DNA from: Sinorhizobium americanum
GTDB taxonomy: Bacteria; Pseudomonadota; Alphaproteobacteria; Rhizobiales; Rhizobiaceae
Length of the DNA stretch: 64,000 nucleotides
Reading direction: 5' to 3'
Assembly (NCBI RefSeq): GCF_001651855.1
Contig: NZ_LNQC01000040.1
Coordinates: 56,496 to 120,495, forward strand
The translations under genes and the position numbers were made by a program. Below the pieces are notes generated by a model, which ran no database searches, had not been told where the DNA came from, and saw only the letters and a list, made by a program, of their open reading frames with translations. Below are positions 46,756-55,057 of this stretch, piece by piece. How positions within the stretch are numbered: the stretch's first letter is position 1; each line of letters starts with the position of its first letter.

Positions 46756-48480
46756 TCAGTGGCTCTCGCGATGCACCTCGCTGCCGCTGTTGCCGACGAG
46801 GAAGTCGAGGTCGGCACCCTTGTCGGCCTGCAGCACGGTGTCGTGATAGAGCTTGTAGTAGCCGCGCTGCCATTTCTGCTCCGGCGGCTGCCAAGCTGCC
46901 ATGCGGCTTGCGAATTCCTCCTCGCTGATCAGCAGGTTCAATTCGCCATTCATGGCGTCAAGCCGGATGCGGTCGCCGGTCCTGACGATCGCCAGCGGCC
47001 CGCCGGCATTGGCTTCAGGGCTGACATGCAGCACGACGGTACCGAAGGCCGTGCCGGACATGCGGGCATCGGAGATGCGCACCATGTCGCGAACGCCCTT
47101 TTCGACGAGCCGGCGCGGGATCGGCATATTGCCGACCTCGGCCATGCCGGGATAGCCTTTGGGACCGCAACCCTTGAGCACGAGGATCGTGTCCTCGGTG
47201 ACCGGCAGGTCCGGATCGTCGATCTTCGTCTTGAGGTCCTCGATCGTCTCGAAGACATAGGCCGGCCCCTCATGCGCAAGCAGGTGTTCGCTTGCCGCCG
47301 ACGGCTTGATCACCGCGCCGTTCGGCGCCAAGTTGCCCTTCAGCACCCGGATGCCCGCGGCAGCGCGGAGCGGATTGTCGAGAGGCCGGATGACGTCGTC
47401 GTTGTAGACCTCGGCACCTTCCCAATATTTGCTGATCGGCACCCCGAACACCGTCGGCGCATCGGCGTGCAGCAGATGTTGGATGCGGTTCATCACTGCC
47501 GGCAGGCCGCCCGCATAGGCAAGGTCCTCGATCAGGTACTTGCCGGACGGCATGCAGTTGACGATGCATGGCACCTGACCGCCGACGCGGTCGAAGTCTT
47601 CCAGACAGAGATCGACACCGGCGCGTCCGGCGATCGCCAGCAGGTGAACGACGGCATTGGTGGAGCCGCCGACGGCGGCATTGGCGATGATGCCGTTCTC
47701 GAAGTTCTTGCGCGTCAGGAGCTTCGACAGCCTGAGATCCTCGTGCACCATGTCGACGATCCGCTTGCCGGTCATGTGCGCCAGCGCCATTCGTCGCGCG
47801 TCGACGGCCGGCAGAGCCGCGTTGGTCGGCAGCGACAGGCCCATCGCCTCAACAACCGAAGCCATGGTGGTCGCCGTGCCCATGGTCATGCAGACGCCCG
47901 GCGAGCGCGACATGCCGCTTTCGGCCGCCATGAATTCCTGCAGGCTCATTTCGCCGGCACGCACCGCCTCGGAGAATTTCCACACATCGGTGCCCGAACC
48001 GATATCTTTGCCCTTCCATTTGCCGTTGAGCATCGGCCCGGAGGAAACGACGATCGTCGGCAGGTCGACGGAGGCCGCCCCCATCAACTGGCCGGGTGTC
48101 GTCTTGTCGCAGCCGCCGAGCAGCACCACGCCGTCGATGCCGTAGGCGCGGATCGCCTCTTCCACGTCCATCGCCAGCAGATTGCGGAACAGCATGGCCG
48201 TCGGCCGCATCTGCGTTTCGCCGAGCGACGAGACCGGAAATTCGACCGGGAAACCGCCGGCCTCCCACACGCCGCGCTTGACGCCCTCTGCAAGGATGCG
48301 CAGGTGGCTGTTGCAGGGCGTCAGCTCGGACCAGGTGTTGCAGATGCCGATGATCGGCCGGCCGTCGAAGACATGATCCGGAAAGCCCTGGTTCTTCATC
48401 CAGGACCGGTGAATGAAACCATCCTTGTGCGTGCCGCCGTACCAGTGCCGGCTCCTCAGTTCTTTTTTCTTATCGCTCAT
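46756..48480 (-). CDS. IlvD/Edd family sugar-acid dehydratase (arabinonate/galactonate type)
   Basis: 574 aa from ATG 48480, with AAAGGGAG upstream. Iron-sulfur ligands are visible in CNTWSELTPCN, GGCDKTTPGQLMGA and SRSPGVCMTMGTA; other family blocks are GGSTNAVVHLLA, KGCGPKGYPGMAEVG and RISDARMSGTAFGTVVLH. The N-terminal RSRHWYGG and the ending HRESH resemble the characterised Rhizobium L-arabinonate dehydratase rather than branched-chain IlvD. With the kinase and aldolase upstream, it probably dehydrates D-galactonate (or L-arabinonate/D-fuconate) to the 2-keto-3-deoxy acid. It is the last gene of the operon, 106 bp after the SMP-30 gene. Confidence 0.9.
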   Translation of the reverse strand: MSDKKKELRSRHWYGGTHKDGFIHRSWMKNQGFPDHVFDGRPIIGICNTWSELTPCNSHLRILAEGVKRGVWEAGGFPVEFPVSSLGETQMRPTAMLFRNLLAMDVEEAIRAYGIDGVVLLGGCDKTTPGQLMGAASVDLPTIVVSSGPMLNGKWKGKDIGSGTDVWKFSEAVRAGEMSLQEFMAAESGMSRSPGVCMTMGTATTMASVVEAMGLSLPTNAALPAVDARRMALAHMTGKRIVDMVHEDLRLSKLLTRKNFENGIIANAAVGGSTNAVVHLLAIAGRAGVDLCLEDFDRVGGQVPCIVNCMPSGKYLIEDLAYAGGLPAVMNRIQHLLHADAPTVFGVPISKYWEGAEVYNDDVIRPLDNPLRAAAGIRVLKGNLAPNGAVIKPSAASEHLLAHEGPAYVFETIEDLKTKIDDPDLPVTEDTILVLKGCGPKGYPGMAEVGNMPIPRRLVEKGVRDMVRISDARMSGTAFGTVVLHVSPEANAGGPLAIVRTGDRIRLDAMNGELNLLISEEEFASRMAAWQPPEQKWQRGYYKLYHDTVLQADKGADLDFLVGNSGSEVHRESH

Positions 48481-48495
48481 CCGAGCACTCCCTTT

Positions 48496-48517
48496 CCATG
48501 CGCGATTCACCGCATGG
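48496..48517 (-). other. Intercistronic hairpin before the dehydratase gene
   Basis: CCATGCG (48496-48502) and CGCATGG (48511-48517) form a perfect 7-bp stem with an 8-nt loop, just before the Shine-Dalgarno of the dehydratase gene. A second GGCGCC/GGCGCC pair (48540-48572) lies further up. It may tune expression of the last gene. Confidence 0.4.
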
Positions 48518-48586
48518 ATTAATTGTATGACTTTTTCTCGGCGCCGCCAGCTTTTGTTCGCGATCGGGCGCCGAATGAAGCATCCT

Positions 48587-49474
48587 TCAGCTAAGTCGGA
48601 ACGCCGGCTCGAAGCGGCCCTTGACGTCGATCCCGAGCTCGAACGTTTTGCCGGCGTTGGGATCGGCGGAGCGTGTCGCGTCGTCGAGGTCCTGCCAGGC
48701 GGAAGTGACCAGCAGCCTGTCCGCCCGCGCACCGATGAAAGCGGGGCAACTCGGCTGCGTCGCCGGCACCGCGTAGCGGGCGACCTTCTGTCCGTCGGGA
48801 TTGTACACTTCCACGGCGCCGGCGCCCCAGCGGGCGTTCCAGATCAGCCCGTCGGCATCGCAGACGGAGCCGTCGATCCCGCCCGGTGCCGGGCTTTGGT
48901 CGAAAAGAATGACGGGATCGTCGGTGGGCATCGCCGTTTCCGGATCGATGGCGACGCGCATCAGGTGATTGACGTCCGTGTCGGTGAAATAGGCGGTGGC
49001 GCCATCCGGCGAAAAGCAGATACCGTTCGGGATGGTGATATTGCCGTAGAGCTTCGTAATCCGGTTGCCGGCGACGTGGTAGATCGCACCGGCATGCTTC
49101 TCGGCCTTTCGTCCCATGGTGCCGATCCACAGAGCACCGGAGCGATGAACGCGCCCGTCATTGGAGCGGTTGCCCGGCTTGTCCTCTATCGCGGCGAATG
49201 GGCTGAGCGAGAAGCTCGCCGTGTCGCGGATAAAAAGCCCCTGGTCCGACGCGATCAATTGCCGGAAGGGATCGATGGTGGCCAGCACGCTGCCGAGAAA
49301 GGGCAGGGGATGAATAGTCTTGTGTCCGCTTCCGAGATGGAGCTCGTGCAACTCCTGGCCCTTGATGTTGAACCACCAGGCGGTGTCGGTGCGGGGGTCG
49401 TAGGTCGGGCCCTCACCGAGCTCGGACGCGAAGTCGCAGAGGATGCGGCCGGAAAAGGCGACGAGGTCGGTCAT
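48587..49474 (-). CDS. SMP-30/gluconolactonase family lactonase
   Basis: 295 aa beta-propeller. The metal-site pattern includes the N-terminal Glu (ELGEGPTYDPRTDTAWWFNI), NDGRVHRSGALWIGTM, the Asn of ITIPNGICFSPDG and the Asp of PGGIDGSVCDADG. It hydrolyses a sugar lactone to the sugar acid, here most simply the galactono- (or arabinono-) lactone made by the SDR enzyme of the same operon. Its start overlaps the aldolase stop by four bases (ATGA), so it is translationally coupled. Confidence 0.92.
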   Translation of the reverse strand: MTDLVAFSGRILCDFASELGEGPTYDPRTDTAWWFNIKGQELHELHLGSGHKTIHPLPFLGSVLATIDPFRQLIASDQGLFIRDTASFSLSPFAAIEDKPGNRSNDGRVHRSGALWIGTMGRKAEKHAGAIYHVAGNRITKLYGNITIPNGICFSPDGATAYFTDTDVNHLMRVAIDPETAMPTDDPVILFDQSPAPGGIDGSVCDADGLIWNARWGAGAVEVYNPDGQKVARYAVPATQPSCPAFIGARADRLLVTSAWQDLDDATRSADPNAGKTFELGIDVKGRFEPAFRLS

Positions 49475-50109
49475 TCTTGGCCTCCATGGACGGCGTCATA
49501 GGCTTTGAGCGTGGCCACCGCCCGCTGCCTGACATCCGCAGCGCTCATTCCCGGCTTGTAAAGGCTCGAGCCGAGCCCGAAGCTACGCACGCCGATCTTG
49601 GCATAGTCGGCAAAATTGGCCTCCGAGACACCCCCGACTGCGGCGATCTCGAGGTCGCGCGGAAGCACCGCGCGGATCGCTGCGATGCCGGCAGGCCCAA
49701 GAACGCTGGCGGGGAAGAATTTCAGGCCGCTGGCGCCCGCAGCCGCTGCCGCGAGTGCCTCCGTCGGGGTAAAGACGCCCGGCATCGTCACCATGCCCTT
49801 GGCCGTGGCAAGCCGGATGACCGACGGCTCGACATTGGGGCTGACCATCAGGCGGCCGCCGACGCCGTCGAGTTGCTCGACATCGGCCGTCGTCAGCACC
49901 GTGCCGGCGCCGATGAGGCAGCCTTCCGGCGCCATCTTCACCGCCGTTTCGATGGATCGGAGCGGATCGGGCGAATTCAGAGGGATCTCGATCGCCGTAA
50001 AGCCCGTTTCGATCAACGCGCCGACGACGCTCTCGGTCTCTTCCGGCTTCAAGCCGCGCAAGATCGCAATCAGCGGATATTTCATTGGGGGCAGGGGAAT
50101 GCGGTTCAT
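49471..50109 (-). CDS. dgoA: 2-dehydro-3-deoxy-6-phosphogalactonate aldolase
   Basis: 212 aa from ATG 50109; a start at 50136 would overlap dgoK. It is a KDPG/KDPGal aldolase TIM barrel: the catalytic Glu is in TAIEIPLNSP, then GAGTVLTTADVEQL, and the Schiff-base Lys in GLKFFPAS. RPRDLEIAAVGGV-like phosphate-binding residues and GLGSSLYKPG follow. The Pro-Leu-Asn-Ser-Pro after the catalytic Glu is typical of the galactonate type. It splits KDPGal into pyruvate and glyceraldehyde 3-phosphate. Confidence 0.93.
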   Translation of the reverse strand: MNRIPLPPMKYPLIAILRGLKPEETESVVGALIETGFTAIEIPLNSPDPLRSIETAVKMAPEGCLIGAGTVLTTADVEQLDGVGGRLMVSPNVEPSVIRLATAKGMVTMPGVFTPTEALAAAAAGASGLKFFPASVLGPAGIAAIRAVLPRDLEIAAVGGVSEANFADYAKIGVRSFGLGSSLYKPGMSAADVRQRAVATLKAYDAVHGGQE

Positions 50110-50123
50110 CTTCGTTTCTTCCG

Positions 50124-51041
50124 TCAAAGGGGCCAAATGGCCTGGGCAGCGGCTGAAAGGCCGACCCGCACCGCCTCATCGGCGTCGACGAGCCGGACTG
50201 CGAGCCCTTGGCTTTCAAGCGCCGCGCGATAGAGCGCGCCGAGCTTTCCCGAGCCGACCAGGCAAATGCCGTCCACTGGGCCCGCCGTAGCGAGCGCACC
50301 GGCGATCTCCAGGCCGATCAGCGTGCCGGACAGGCGCGCCATGGCGTCGGACGCGCTCAAGCCATGGAGCAATTGTCCGGCCCGAACGGAAAAGAGGAGG
50401 TTCGTCGCCAGCGCCGGCCTTTCCCGTGCCTGGGTGACGGCTTCGGCAAAGGCAGCGCTGTCGGCCGCGATGGCATCCACCCCGGCCACGGCATGACTCA
50501 AGATCGTATGCTTGGAGATGGCGTCGAACAATTCGCCGGTCATGTAGGTGGAGAAACCGTCGACCGTCTGACCCGACAGCCGCACCCACTTGCTGTGGGT
50601 CCCTGGCATGCACACGAGGTGCCGGCCGGTGTCGAGCATACCGGCTGCCCCGAGCAACTGCGTCTCCTCGCCGCGCATGACATCCGGATGCCGGTCGTCG
50701 CGCTGCGCCAGGCCCGGCAGGATACGGATGTCGCGATCCACGTCCGGAATGGCGATCGCATTTCCTGCGATGGCGCCAAGCGTCGCCGGCGTTTCAAGAT
50801 AGCCCGCTTCTTTCCAGCCCTGTCGGGCGCCGGCCATGCCGCAGATGATGATTGGCAGATGGGCAGATGCCGAAACGGCGGCAAGATGGCTGTCGAGGAC
50901 GGCGTGGAACCCGGTTTTCGCTGCGGTCGTCATGCCCTCCGCACTGCGGCGTTCGGCGAGCACCGATCCGTCCTCTCCGATGATCCACAAGCGGAAGCTC
51001 GAGGTCCCCCAGTCCACCGCGGCATAGTAGCCTGCCGTCAT
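50124..51041 (-). CDS. dgoK: 2-dehydro-3-deoxygalactonokinase
   Basis: 305 aa from ATG 51041, the normal DgoK length. It phosphorylates 2-keto-3-deoxy-D-galactonate at O6. It has the phosphate-binding N-terminus YYAAVDWGTSSFRLW, IIICGMAGARQGW, the family motif PGTHSKWVRL and GSGKLGALYRAAL near the C-terminus. The frame remains open upstream through the SDR gene, but that is shadow. Its start overlaps the SDR stop by one base (TGATG), and dgoA begins 14 bp after its stop. Confidence 0.95.
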   Translation of the reverse strand: MTAGYYAAVDWGTSSFRLWIIGEDGSVLAERRSAEGMTTAAKTGFHAVLDSHLAAVSASAHLPIIICGMAGARQGWKEAGYLETPATLGAIAGNAIAIPDVDRDIRILPGLAQRDDRHPDVMRGEETQLLGAAGMLDTGRHLVCMPGTHSKWVRLSGQTVDGFSTYMTGELFDAISKHTILSHAVAGVDAIAADSAAFAEAVTQARERPALATNLLFSVRAGQLLHGLSASDAMARLSGTLIGLEIAGALATAGPVDGICLVGSGKLGALYRAALESQGLAVRLVDADEAVRVGLSAAAQAIWPL

Positions 51042-51811
51042 CAAAACACGCCTCCATCGATAATCATGGTCTGTGCCGTCATCGCCGCGGAGCAGTCCGA
51101 CGCCAAAAACAGGCAAGGACCGACGAGATCCTCGGCCACCAGAACGCGTTTCAAGCACTGCCTCTCCTGCATCCGGGAGATCGAGTCCTCCGTGAGCCAG
51201 AGCCGCTTCTGCCGTTCGGTGACGATCATGCCAGGCAGGATGGCATTGACGCGGATATTGTCCGGCCCGAGTTTCCCGGCGAGCGACTTGGTGAGCCCGA
51301 TGATGCCGGCCTTCGCCGTCGCGTAGGCTGGTATTTCGGGCATGTTCAGCATGAAGGCGATCGACGAGAAATTGATGATCGATCCGCCGCCCGCTTGCCG
51401 CATGTGCGGCGCAATCGCCTGGGCGAGAAAGAAGAAGTGCCTGAGATTGACGGCGAGGCTTTCGTCCCAGCTTTCCCTCGTCACCGCCTCGAGCGGCTGC
51501 CGGTCGTCCCGGGCGGCGTTGTTGATCAGCACCCGAATCGGGCCGAGCGCCGCGATGGCTGCATCGGCGGCGCTTCTTGCCTGCTCGACGTCCCTGAGAT
51601 CGGCGTGGATGAATTCGGGTCTCCGCCCAATTTCGGCGGCAAGCCTGTCCGCAAGCGTCCGGCTTGCGTGCTCCACAATATCGATGAATGCGACTCGCGC
51701 ACCCTGCCGGAGAAAGGCCTCCACCAGCGCCGCTCCAATGCCGGAGGCTCCGCCGGTCACCAGGACGCCGCGATCGCGCAAGTCGGGAAACTGACTGCTC
51801 GGCAGCGTCAT
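51041..51811 (-). CDS. SDR family dehydrogenase, probable sugar (D-galactose type) 1-dehydrogenase
   Basis: 256 aa. A classical SDR: cofactor motif LVTGGASGIGAALV, NAG-like VLINNAARDD, catalytic Ser in INFSSIAFM and Y-x3-K in AYATAKAGI; the C-terminus QTMIIDGGVF is typical. Acidic residues after beta-2 (AFIDIVEHASR) favour NAD. As the first gene of an operon with lactonase, dehydratase, DgoK and DgoA it most likely oxidises D-galactose (or L-arabinose/D-fucose) to the lactone. The exact substrate is inferred from context. Confidence 0.85.
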   Translation of the reverse strand: MTLPSSQFPDLRDRGVLVTGGASGIGAALVEAFLRQGARVAFIDIVEHASRTLADRLAAEIGRRPEFIHADLRDVEQARSAADAAIAALGPIRVLINNAARDDRQPLEAVTRESWDESLAVNLRHFFFLAQAIAPHMRQAGGGSIINFSSIAFMLNMPEIPAYATAKAGIIGLTKSLAGKLGPDNIRVNAILPGMIVTERQKRLWLTEDSISRMQERQCLKRVLVAEDLVGPCLFLASDCSAAMTAQTMIIDGGVF

Positions 51812-51842
51812 CGATGATTCTCTCCCTCTTTCTCAGCAAATT

Positions 51843-51861
51843 TGTTCCAATATGCGGAACA
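51843..51861. promoter_or_regulatory. Probable IclR operator
   Basis: TGTTCC (51843-51848), spacer AATATGC and GGAACA (51856-51861) form a perfect 19-bp palindrome in the 124-bp region between the SDR and IclR gene starts. TGTTCC/GGAACA-type palindromes are typical of IclR-family operators. It lies 32 bp upstream of the SDR start, where binding would block the catabolic operon. Confidence 0.65.
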
Positions 51862-51935
51862 GGCATTTATTTTCTGGAATTATCGCGCCGGGGTTCTTAT
51901 CCTGTCAAGGTGGCAAGTGGGCGAAAGCCGAGGAC

Positions 51936-52748
51936 ATGGAACCTAACATCGTGACCGATCAGGGAAGCGAAAGGCCGGGGACCGGCACGCTGGGGAAGGC
52001 AATGGCGGTTCTCGAAGCCGTCGCGGCGGCCGACCGGCCCCAGCGATTTACTGACATCCTGCGATCGGTCCGCCAGCCGCGCGGCACGCTGCATCGGCTG
52101 CTCGGACACCTTGTCGATGAAGGCCTGCTAGTGCAGCGAAGTGATCTTTCCTACGAGCCTGGTCTGCGCCTCTTGAAGCTTGCCTATCGCTCCTGGTCCG
52201 GCAATCAGTTTCGCGACATCGCCGAGCCGCACCTGTTGCGGCTGCACGAGCTCACTGGCGAAACGGTTCATCTCGGCATTTTGCGCGAGACCGAGATCAT
52301 CTATGTCGACAAGGTCGAAAGCCGCCAGACGGTCCGCATGAGCTCGCAGATCGGCAAGGCCTCGCCGGCCTATTGCACAGGAATCGGCAAGGCGGCCCTG
52401 TCATCGCTTCCAGACGGCGAGTTGGAGCGCGTCACGGCAAGGATGCAGTTTGTCCCGTTCACCCAGCGCACGCATTGCTCGGCCGCTTCGTTGCTTGCGG
52501 AAATTGAAGAGATTCGCCGCGAAGGCCATGCCTTCGACCGCGAGGAGCATGAAGCCGAAATCTGTTGCGTGGCGGCGCCGATCGTCGTTCCGGAGCACGA
52601 ACTGGTAGCCGGAATTTCGGTAACCGGCCCTTCCTATCGCGTCACCATGACGCAATTGGCGGCCTGGGCCGCGGATGTGCGCAACGCCGCCGCGAAGGTC
52701 GAGGAGGAGGCCCGAATCCGGCTGGGACCCGGCCGAGGCGGCCGCTAA
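51936..52748 (+). CDS. IclR family transcriptional regulator
   Basis: 270 aa from ATG 51936 (CGAGGA upstream). An N-terminal winged HTH (about 18-78: GKAMAVLEAVAAADRPQRFTD split with RGTLHRLLGHLVDEG) is followed by the IclR effector domain (ETVHLGILRETEIIYVDKV, SPAYCTGIGKAAL, AAPIVVPEHELVAGISV). It is divergent from the galactonate-type operon and very probably its repressor, with a keto-deoxy sugar acid as inducer; the ligand is inferred. Confidence 0.92.
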   Translation: MEPNIVTDQGSERPGTGTLGKAMAVLEAVAAADRPQRFTDILRSVRQPRGTLHRLLGHLVDEGLLVQRSDLSYEPGLRLLKLAYRSWSGNQFRDIAEPHLLRLHELTGETVHLGILRETEIIYVDKVESRQTVRMSSQIGKASPAYCTGIGKAALSSLPDGELERVTARMQFVPFTQRTHCSAASLLAEIEEIRREGHAFDREEHEAEICCVAAPIVVPEHELVAGISVTGPSYRVTMTQLAAWAADVRNAAAKVEEEARIRLGPGRGGR

Positions 52749-52863
52749 GCATTGCTTTACGGTAAATTAGAAGTTTCGACTGGACGAGGCGACTGTAGAT
52801 CGCTAGCTTCAACTTTCTAGTCTCGCCTCCACGACTGGTTGCAGTCTCGCGCGGGATGTGGTC

Positions 52864-52881
52864 CTTAGCGGAAGCGCTAAG
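52864..52881 (+). promoter_or_regulatory. Palindrome in the leader of the first LuxR gene
   Basis: CTTAGCG (52864-52870), GAAG and CGCTAAG (52875-52881) form a perfect 7-bp inverted repeat 70 bp upstream of the LuxR start. It could be an operator or an RNA hairpin. No U tract follows, so a terminator is unlikely. Confidence 0.35.
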
Positions 52882-52950
52882 AGCGGTTTGTGACGGTGAA
52901 CCGGCCGGACTCGCCAACGAGCGTGTAGGCTGTGGGAGGCCAGCGGAACA

Positions 52951-53691
52951 ATGATGGATTTCAACGCGGACATTAATTCACTGGTCCTTCCGGATGGCCG
53001 CTCGATCGATGCCGCGCTCGGCAATGAAGACGATGTCAAGCGCGCTCTGGACCAGATTTCGGACGCTTTCGGATTCCGCGGCTTCATCGTGTTGGCCATT
53101 CCGGACTCTGGTTGTCACAGCCTTGCTGCCCAGGCGCTGCTGACGTCGTGGCCGGCAGAATTCCTGCGACGCTATGACAGTGCCGGCCTGATCGAGGGAA
53201 GTCCGGTGATCCAGCGGTTGCGCCGGAGCACCATCCCCTTCACCTATGATGCGCATCTCCTGGCGCGCAGACGCATGGACGGGAAGGGCGAAGCCGCCGT
53301 CAGTGTCTTCGAGCAGGCCGGCATGCCGCGCGGTCTGTATCTTCCCGTCCACGACGCGAAGGGAGGTCGCGCTGCCATTGCCTTTGGCGGAGACCGGGAG
53401 GTGGTATCGAGCGACGAAATGCAGGCACTCAATTTCTGGGCAGGGCTGCTCTATAGCCGGCTTTCCGAGATCAGAACGCGCGACCGGCGCCGGCCGGGCA
53501 GCCTCTCCCGACGCGAGATCGAATGTCTGCGCTGGGCTGCGGCCGGAAAGACGACCGTCGAGATGGCCCGAATCATGGCGCTTTCCGAATACACGGTGAA
53601 CCACTATCTGAACCGCGCGACCCGCAAGCTCGATTCGGTCAATCGTGTGCAGACGGTCGCCAAGGCGATGCGGGCCGGCCTCATCAATTAG
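52951..53691 (+). CDS. LuxR-type orphan regulator 1
   Basis: 246 aa. The N-terminal part (about 20-165) has the autoinducer-binding fold (FLRRYDSAGLIEGSPVIQ, GLYLPVHDAKGGRAAIAFGG). In the pocket the Tyr and Pro are kept but the Asp before Pro is Ser (GSPV), so ordinary AHL binding is doubtful. The C-terminal GerE HTH (about 178-240) is intact: LSRREIECLRWAAAGKTTVE and LSEYTVNHYLNRATRKL. No luxI gene is near. A paralogue follows 137 bp downstream on the same strand. Confidence 0.88.
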   Translation: MMDFNADINSLVLPDGRSIDAALGNEDDVKRALDQISDAFGFRGFIVLAIPDSGCHSLAAQALLTSWPAEFLRRYDSAGLIEGSPVIQRLRRSTIPFTYDAHLLARRRMDGKGEAAVSVFEQAGMPRGLYLPVHDAKGGRAAIAFGGDREVVSSDEMQALNFWAGLLYSRLSEIRTRDRRRPGSLSRREIECLRWAAAGKTTVEMARIMALSEYTVNHYLNRATRKLDSVNRVQTVAKAMRAGLIN

Positions 53692-53772
53692 CAGAACAAG
53701 CCTCGCTCGGGCCCCTTGTGCGTCCCGCCGCGCGAAACGTAATACACAGCCTTTTGGCGGCGAAGGGAGACC

Positions 53773-53795
53773 ATTGCCGATCACCTGTTGGCAAT
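53773..53795 (+). promoter_or_regulatory. Inverted repeat upstream of the second LuxR gene
   Basis: ATTGCC (53773-53778), an 11-base spacer and GGCAAT (53790-53795) form a perfect 6-bp dyad centred 45 bp upstream of the second LuxR start. Position and size fit a binding site for a dimeric regulator such as either LuxR protein. Confidence 0.4.
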
Positions 53796-53828
53796 CATGC
53801 GCGGCTCAGGCTATTTGATACTTGATGA

Positions 53829-54602
53829 ATGTCATGGAACGCGCGAATGCAAGATACGATGACGACCGGGATGACTGACGTCGATCTACCCCGGGGCGGT
53901 GATTTCGCGTCTGAGATCGCAAGGCTGGAGACTCAGTTCGATATCATCCGCTACATGCGGCGGATTACGCATATTTTCGGCTTCAAGACGTTCCTCATCT
54001 GCTCGATCCCGCCGGTCGACATGGAGCGGCTTTCCGCCGCCACCGTCATTTCCAACATGCCGGCTGAGCTTCTCAACAAGTATGACAGCCTGTCGATGCT
54101 GCGTTTCAGCACGGGCGTTCGTCGGTTGCGGGAGACGACGACGCCGTTCCAAATCACCCTTGAAGACTGGGAGAGCGAGGGCGGCAAGCCGGCGTCTGCC
54201 GGGGACTACATCGGGATGCTGCGCGAGAACGGTATCTTTCAGGCCAACTATTTCCCGGTCCATGATGCCGAGGGCGGCCGCGGCGCGGTCATTCTCATGG
54301 GCCCGGCGGCAGATCTGCCGATGACGGCCGCGATGGAACTGCAGATGATCGCGATCCACGTCTATAACCGCCTCGCCGAGATCGGTTCGGTCTGGAAGAA
54401 CAGCGGCACGACCCTGTCGGAGCGGGAAATCCAGTGTTTGAGCTGGACCGCAGCCGGTAAGACCAGTGCTGAAATCGCCGGGATCCTCGGCCTCTCCGAG
54501 CACACCGTCAATCACTACCTCAATCACGTGACGAAGAAGCTCGATGCCGTCAACCGCACGCAGGCGGTCGTGAAGGCGATGAAGAAGGGCTATATCAGCT
54601 AG
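53829..54602 (+). CDS. LuxR-type orphan regulator 2
   Basis: 257 aa (ATG 53829; ATG 53847 is an alternative). It has the same architecture as the upstream paralogue: autoinducer-like domain (IIRYMRRITHIFGFKTFLI, LLNKYDSLSMLRFSTGVRRL, NYFPVHDAEGGRGAVILMG), then an HTH (LSEREIQCLSWTAAGKTSAE, LSEHTVNHYLNHVTKKL). Here the Asp-Pro pair of the AHL pocket is replaced (FSTG), so it probably binds another ligand or none. The two genes may encode partners of a heterodimer, as in VisN/VisR, but that is only an analogy. Confidence 0.88.
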   Translation: MSWNARMQDTMTTGMTDVDLPRGGDFASEIARLETQFDIIRYMRRITHIFGFKTFLICSIPPVDMERLSAATVISNMPAELLNKYDSLSMLRFSTGVRRLRETTTPFQITLEDWESEGGKPASAGDYIGMLRENGIFQANYFPVHDAEGGRGAVILMGPAADLPMTAAMELQMIAIHVYNRLAEIGSVWKNSGTTLSEREIQCLSWTAAGKTSAEIAGILGLSEHTVNHYLNHVTKKLDAVNRTQAVVKAMKKGYIS

Positions 54603-55057
54603 CCCCGTCCTGCCGTTGCAGTTGCTCGATTGCAGTCACGTGTTGTGCCCAAAATGCACACATGCTCAGGAATTAAGCGGAGCTTCGGCCTGCGTCTCGC
54701 GCCGCTTGGCCTCTTTCCCGTGAAATCATCAGTATCATACCTCGCCGTTTGAATTGGCACGTTTTCTGCTTGTTCATTGCCAGTCCACAGAGGGGACTAA
54801 AAAAGAACAGCGCCCAAGAAGGTCGCGAAAAGGGCCGCCGCCAACCGCCCGTGATCCCGGATATACGGACACGGTCGGTCGGCTGGCGGCCTTCATTTTC
54901 TCAATTCCAACATTGGCGAAGTGCCCAGGCTCGATTATCTACTGCACAGGATCCTCGGATCGGACTCGATTTGAGGGAAATCGCATTCAAAGCGTTGGCA
55001 GCAGTGTCCCGTCCAAGAGGCGGGGAATGGCCGACGCGGCAGAGAGAAGAGGGCGAG
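54603..55057. other. Intergenic region upstream of mrp
   Basis: 455 bases with no convincing gene; an in-frame extension of mrp back to 54749 exists but reads as low-quality, Arg-rich sequence. A TGTGC-N7-GCACA palindrome lies at 54644-54660, just after the second LuxR gene. The rest shows no terminator or RNA I can support. Confidence 0.5.

Noticed and set aside
52951..54602. A LuxR/LuxI quorum-sensing pair
   Set aside because: Both genes are LuxR-type; no autoinducer synthase gene is present, and the AHL pocket residues are altered.
54749..55057. N-terminal extension of mrp by about 100 residues
   Set aside because: The extra residues show no similarity to the family, and a good ribosome binding site precedes ATG 55058.
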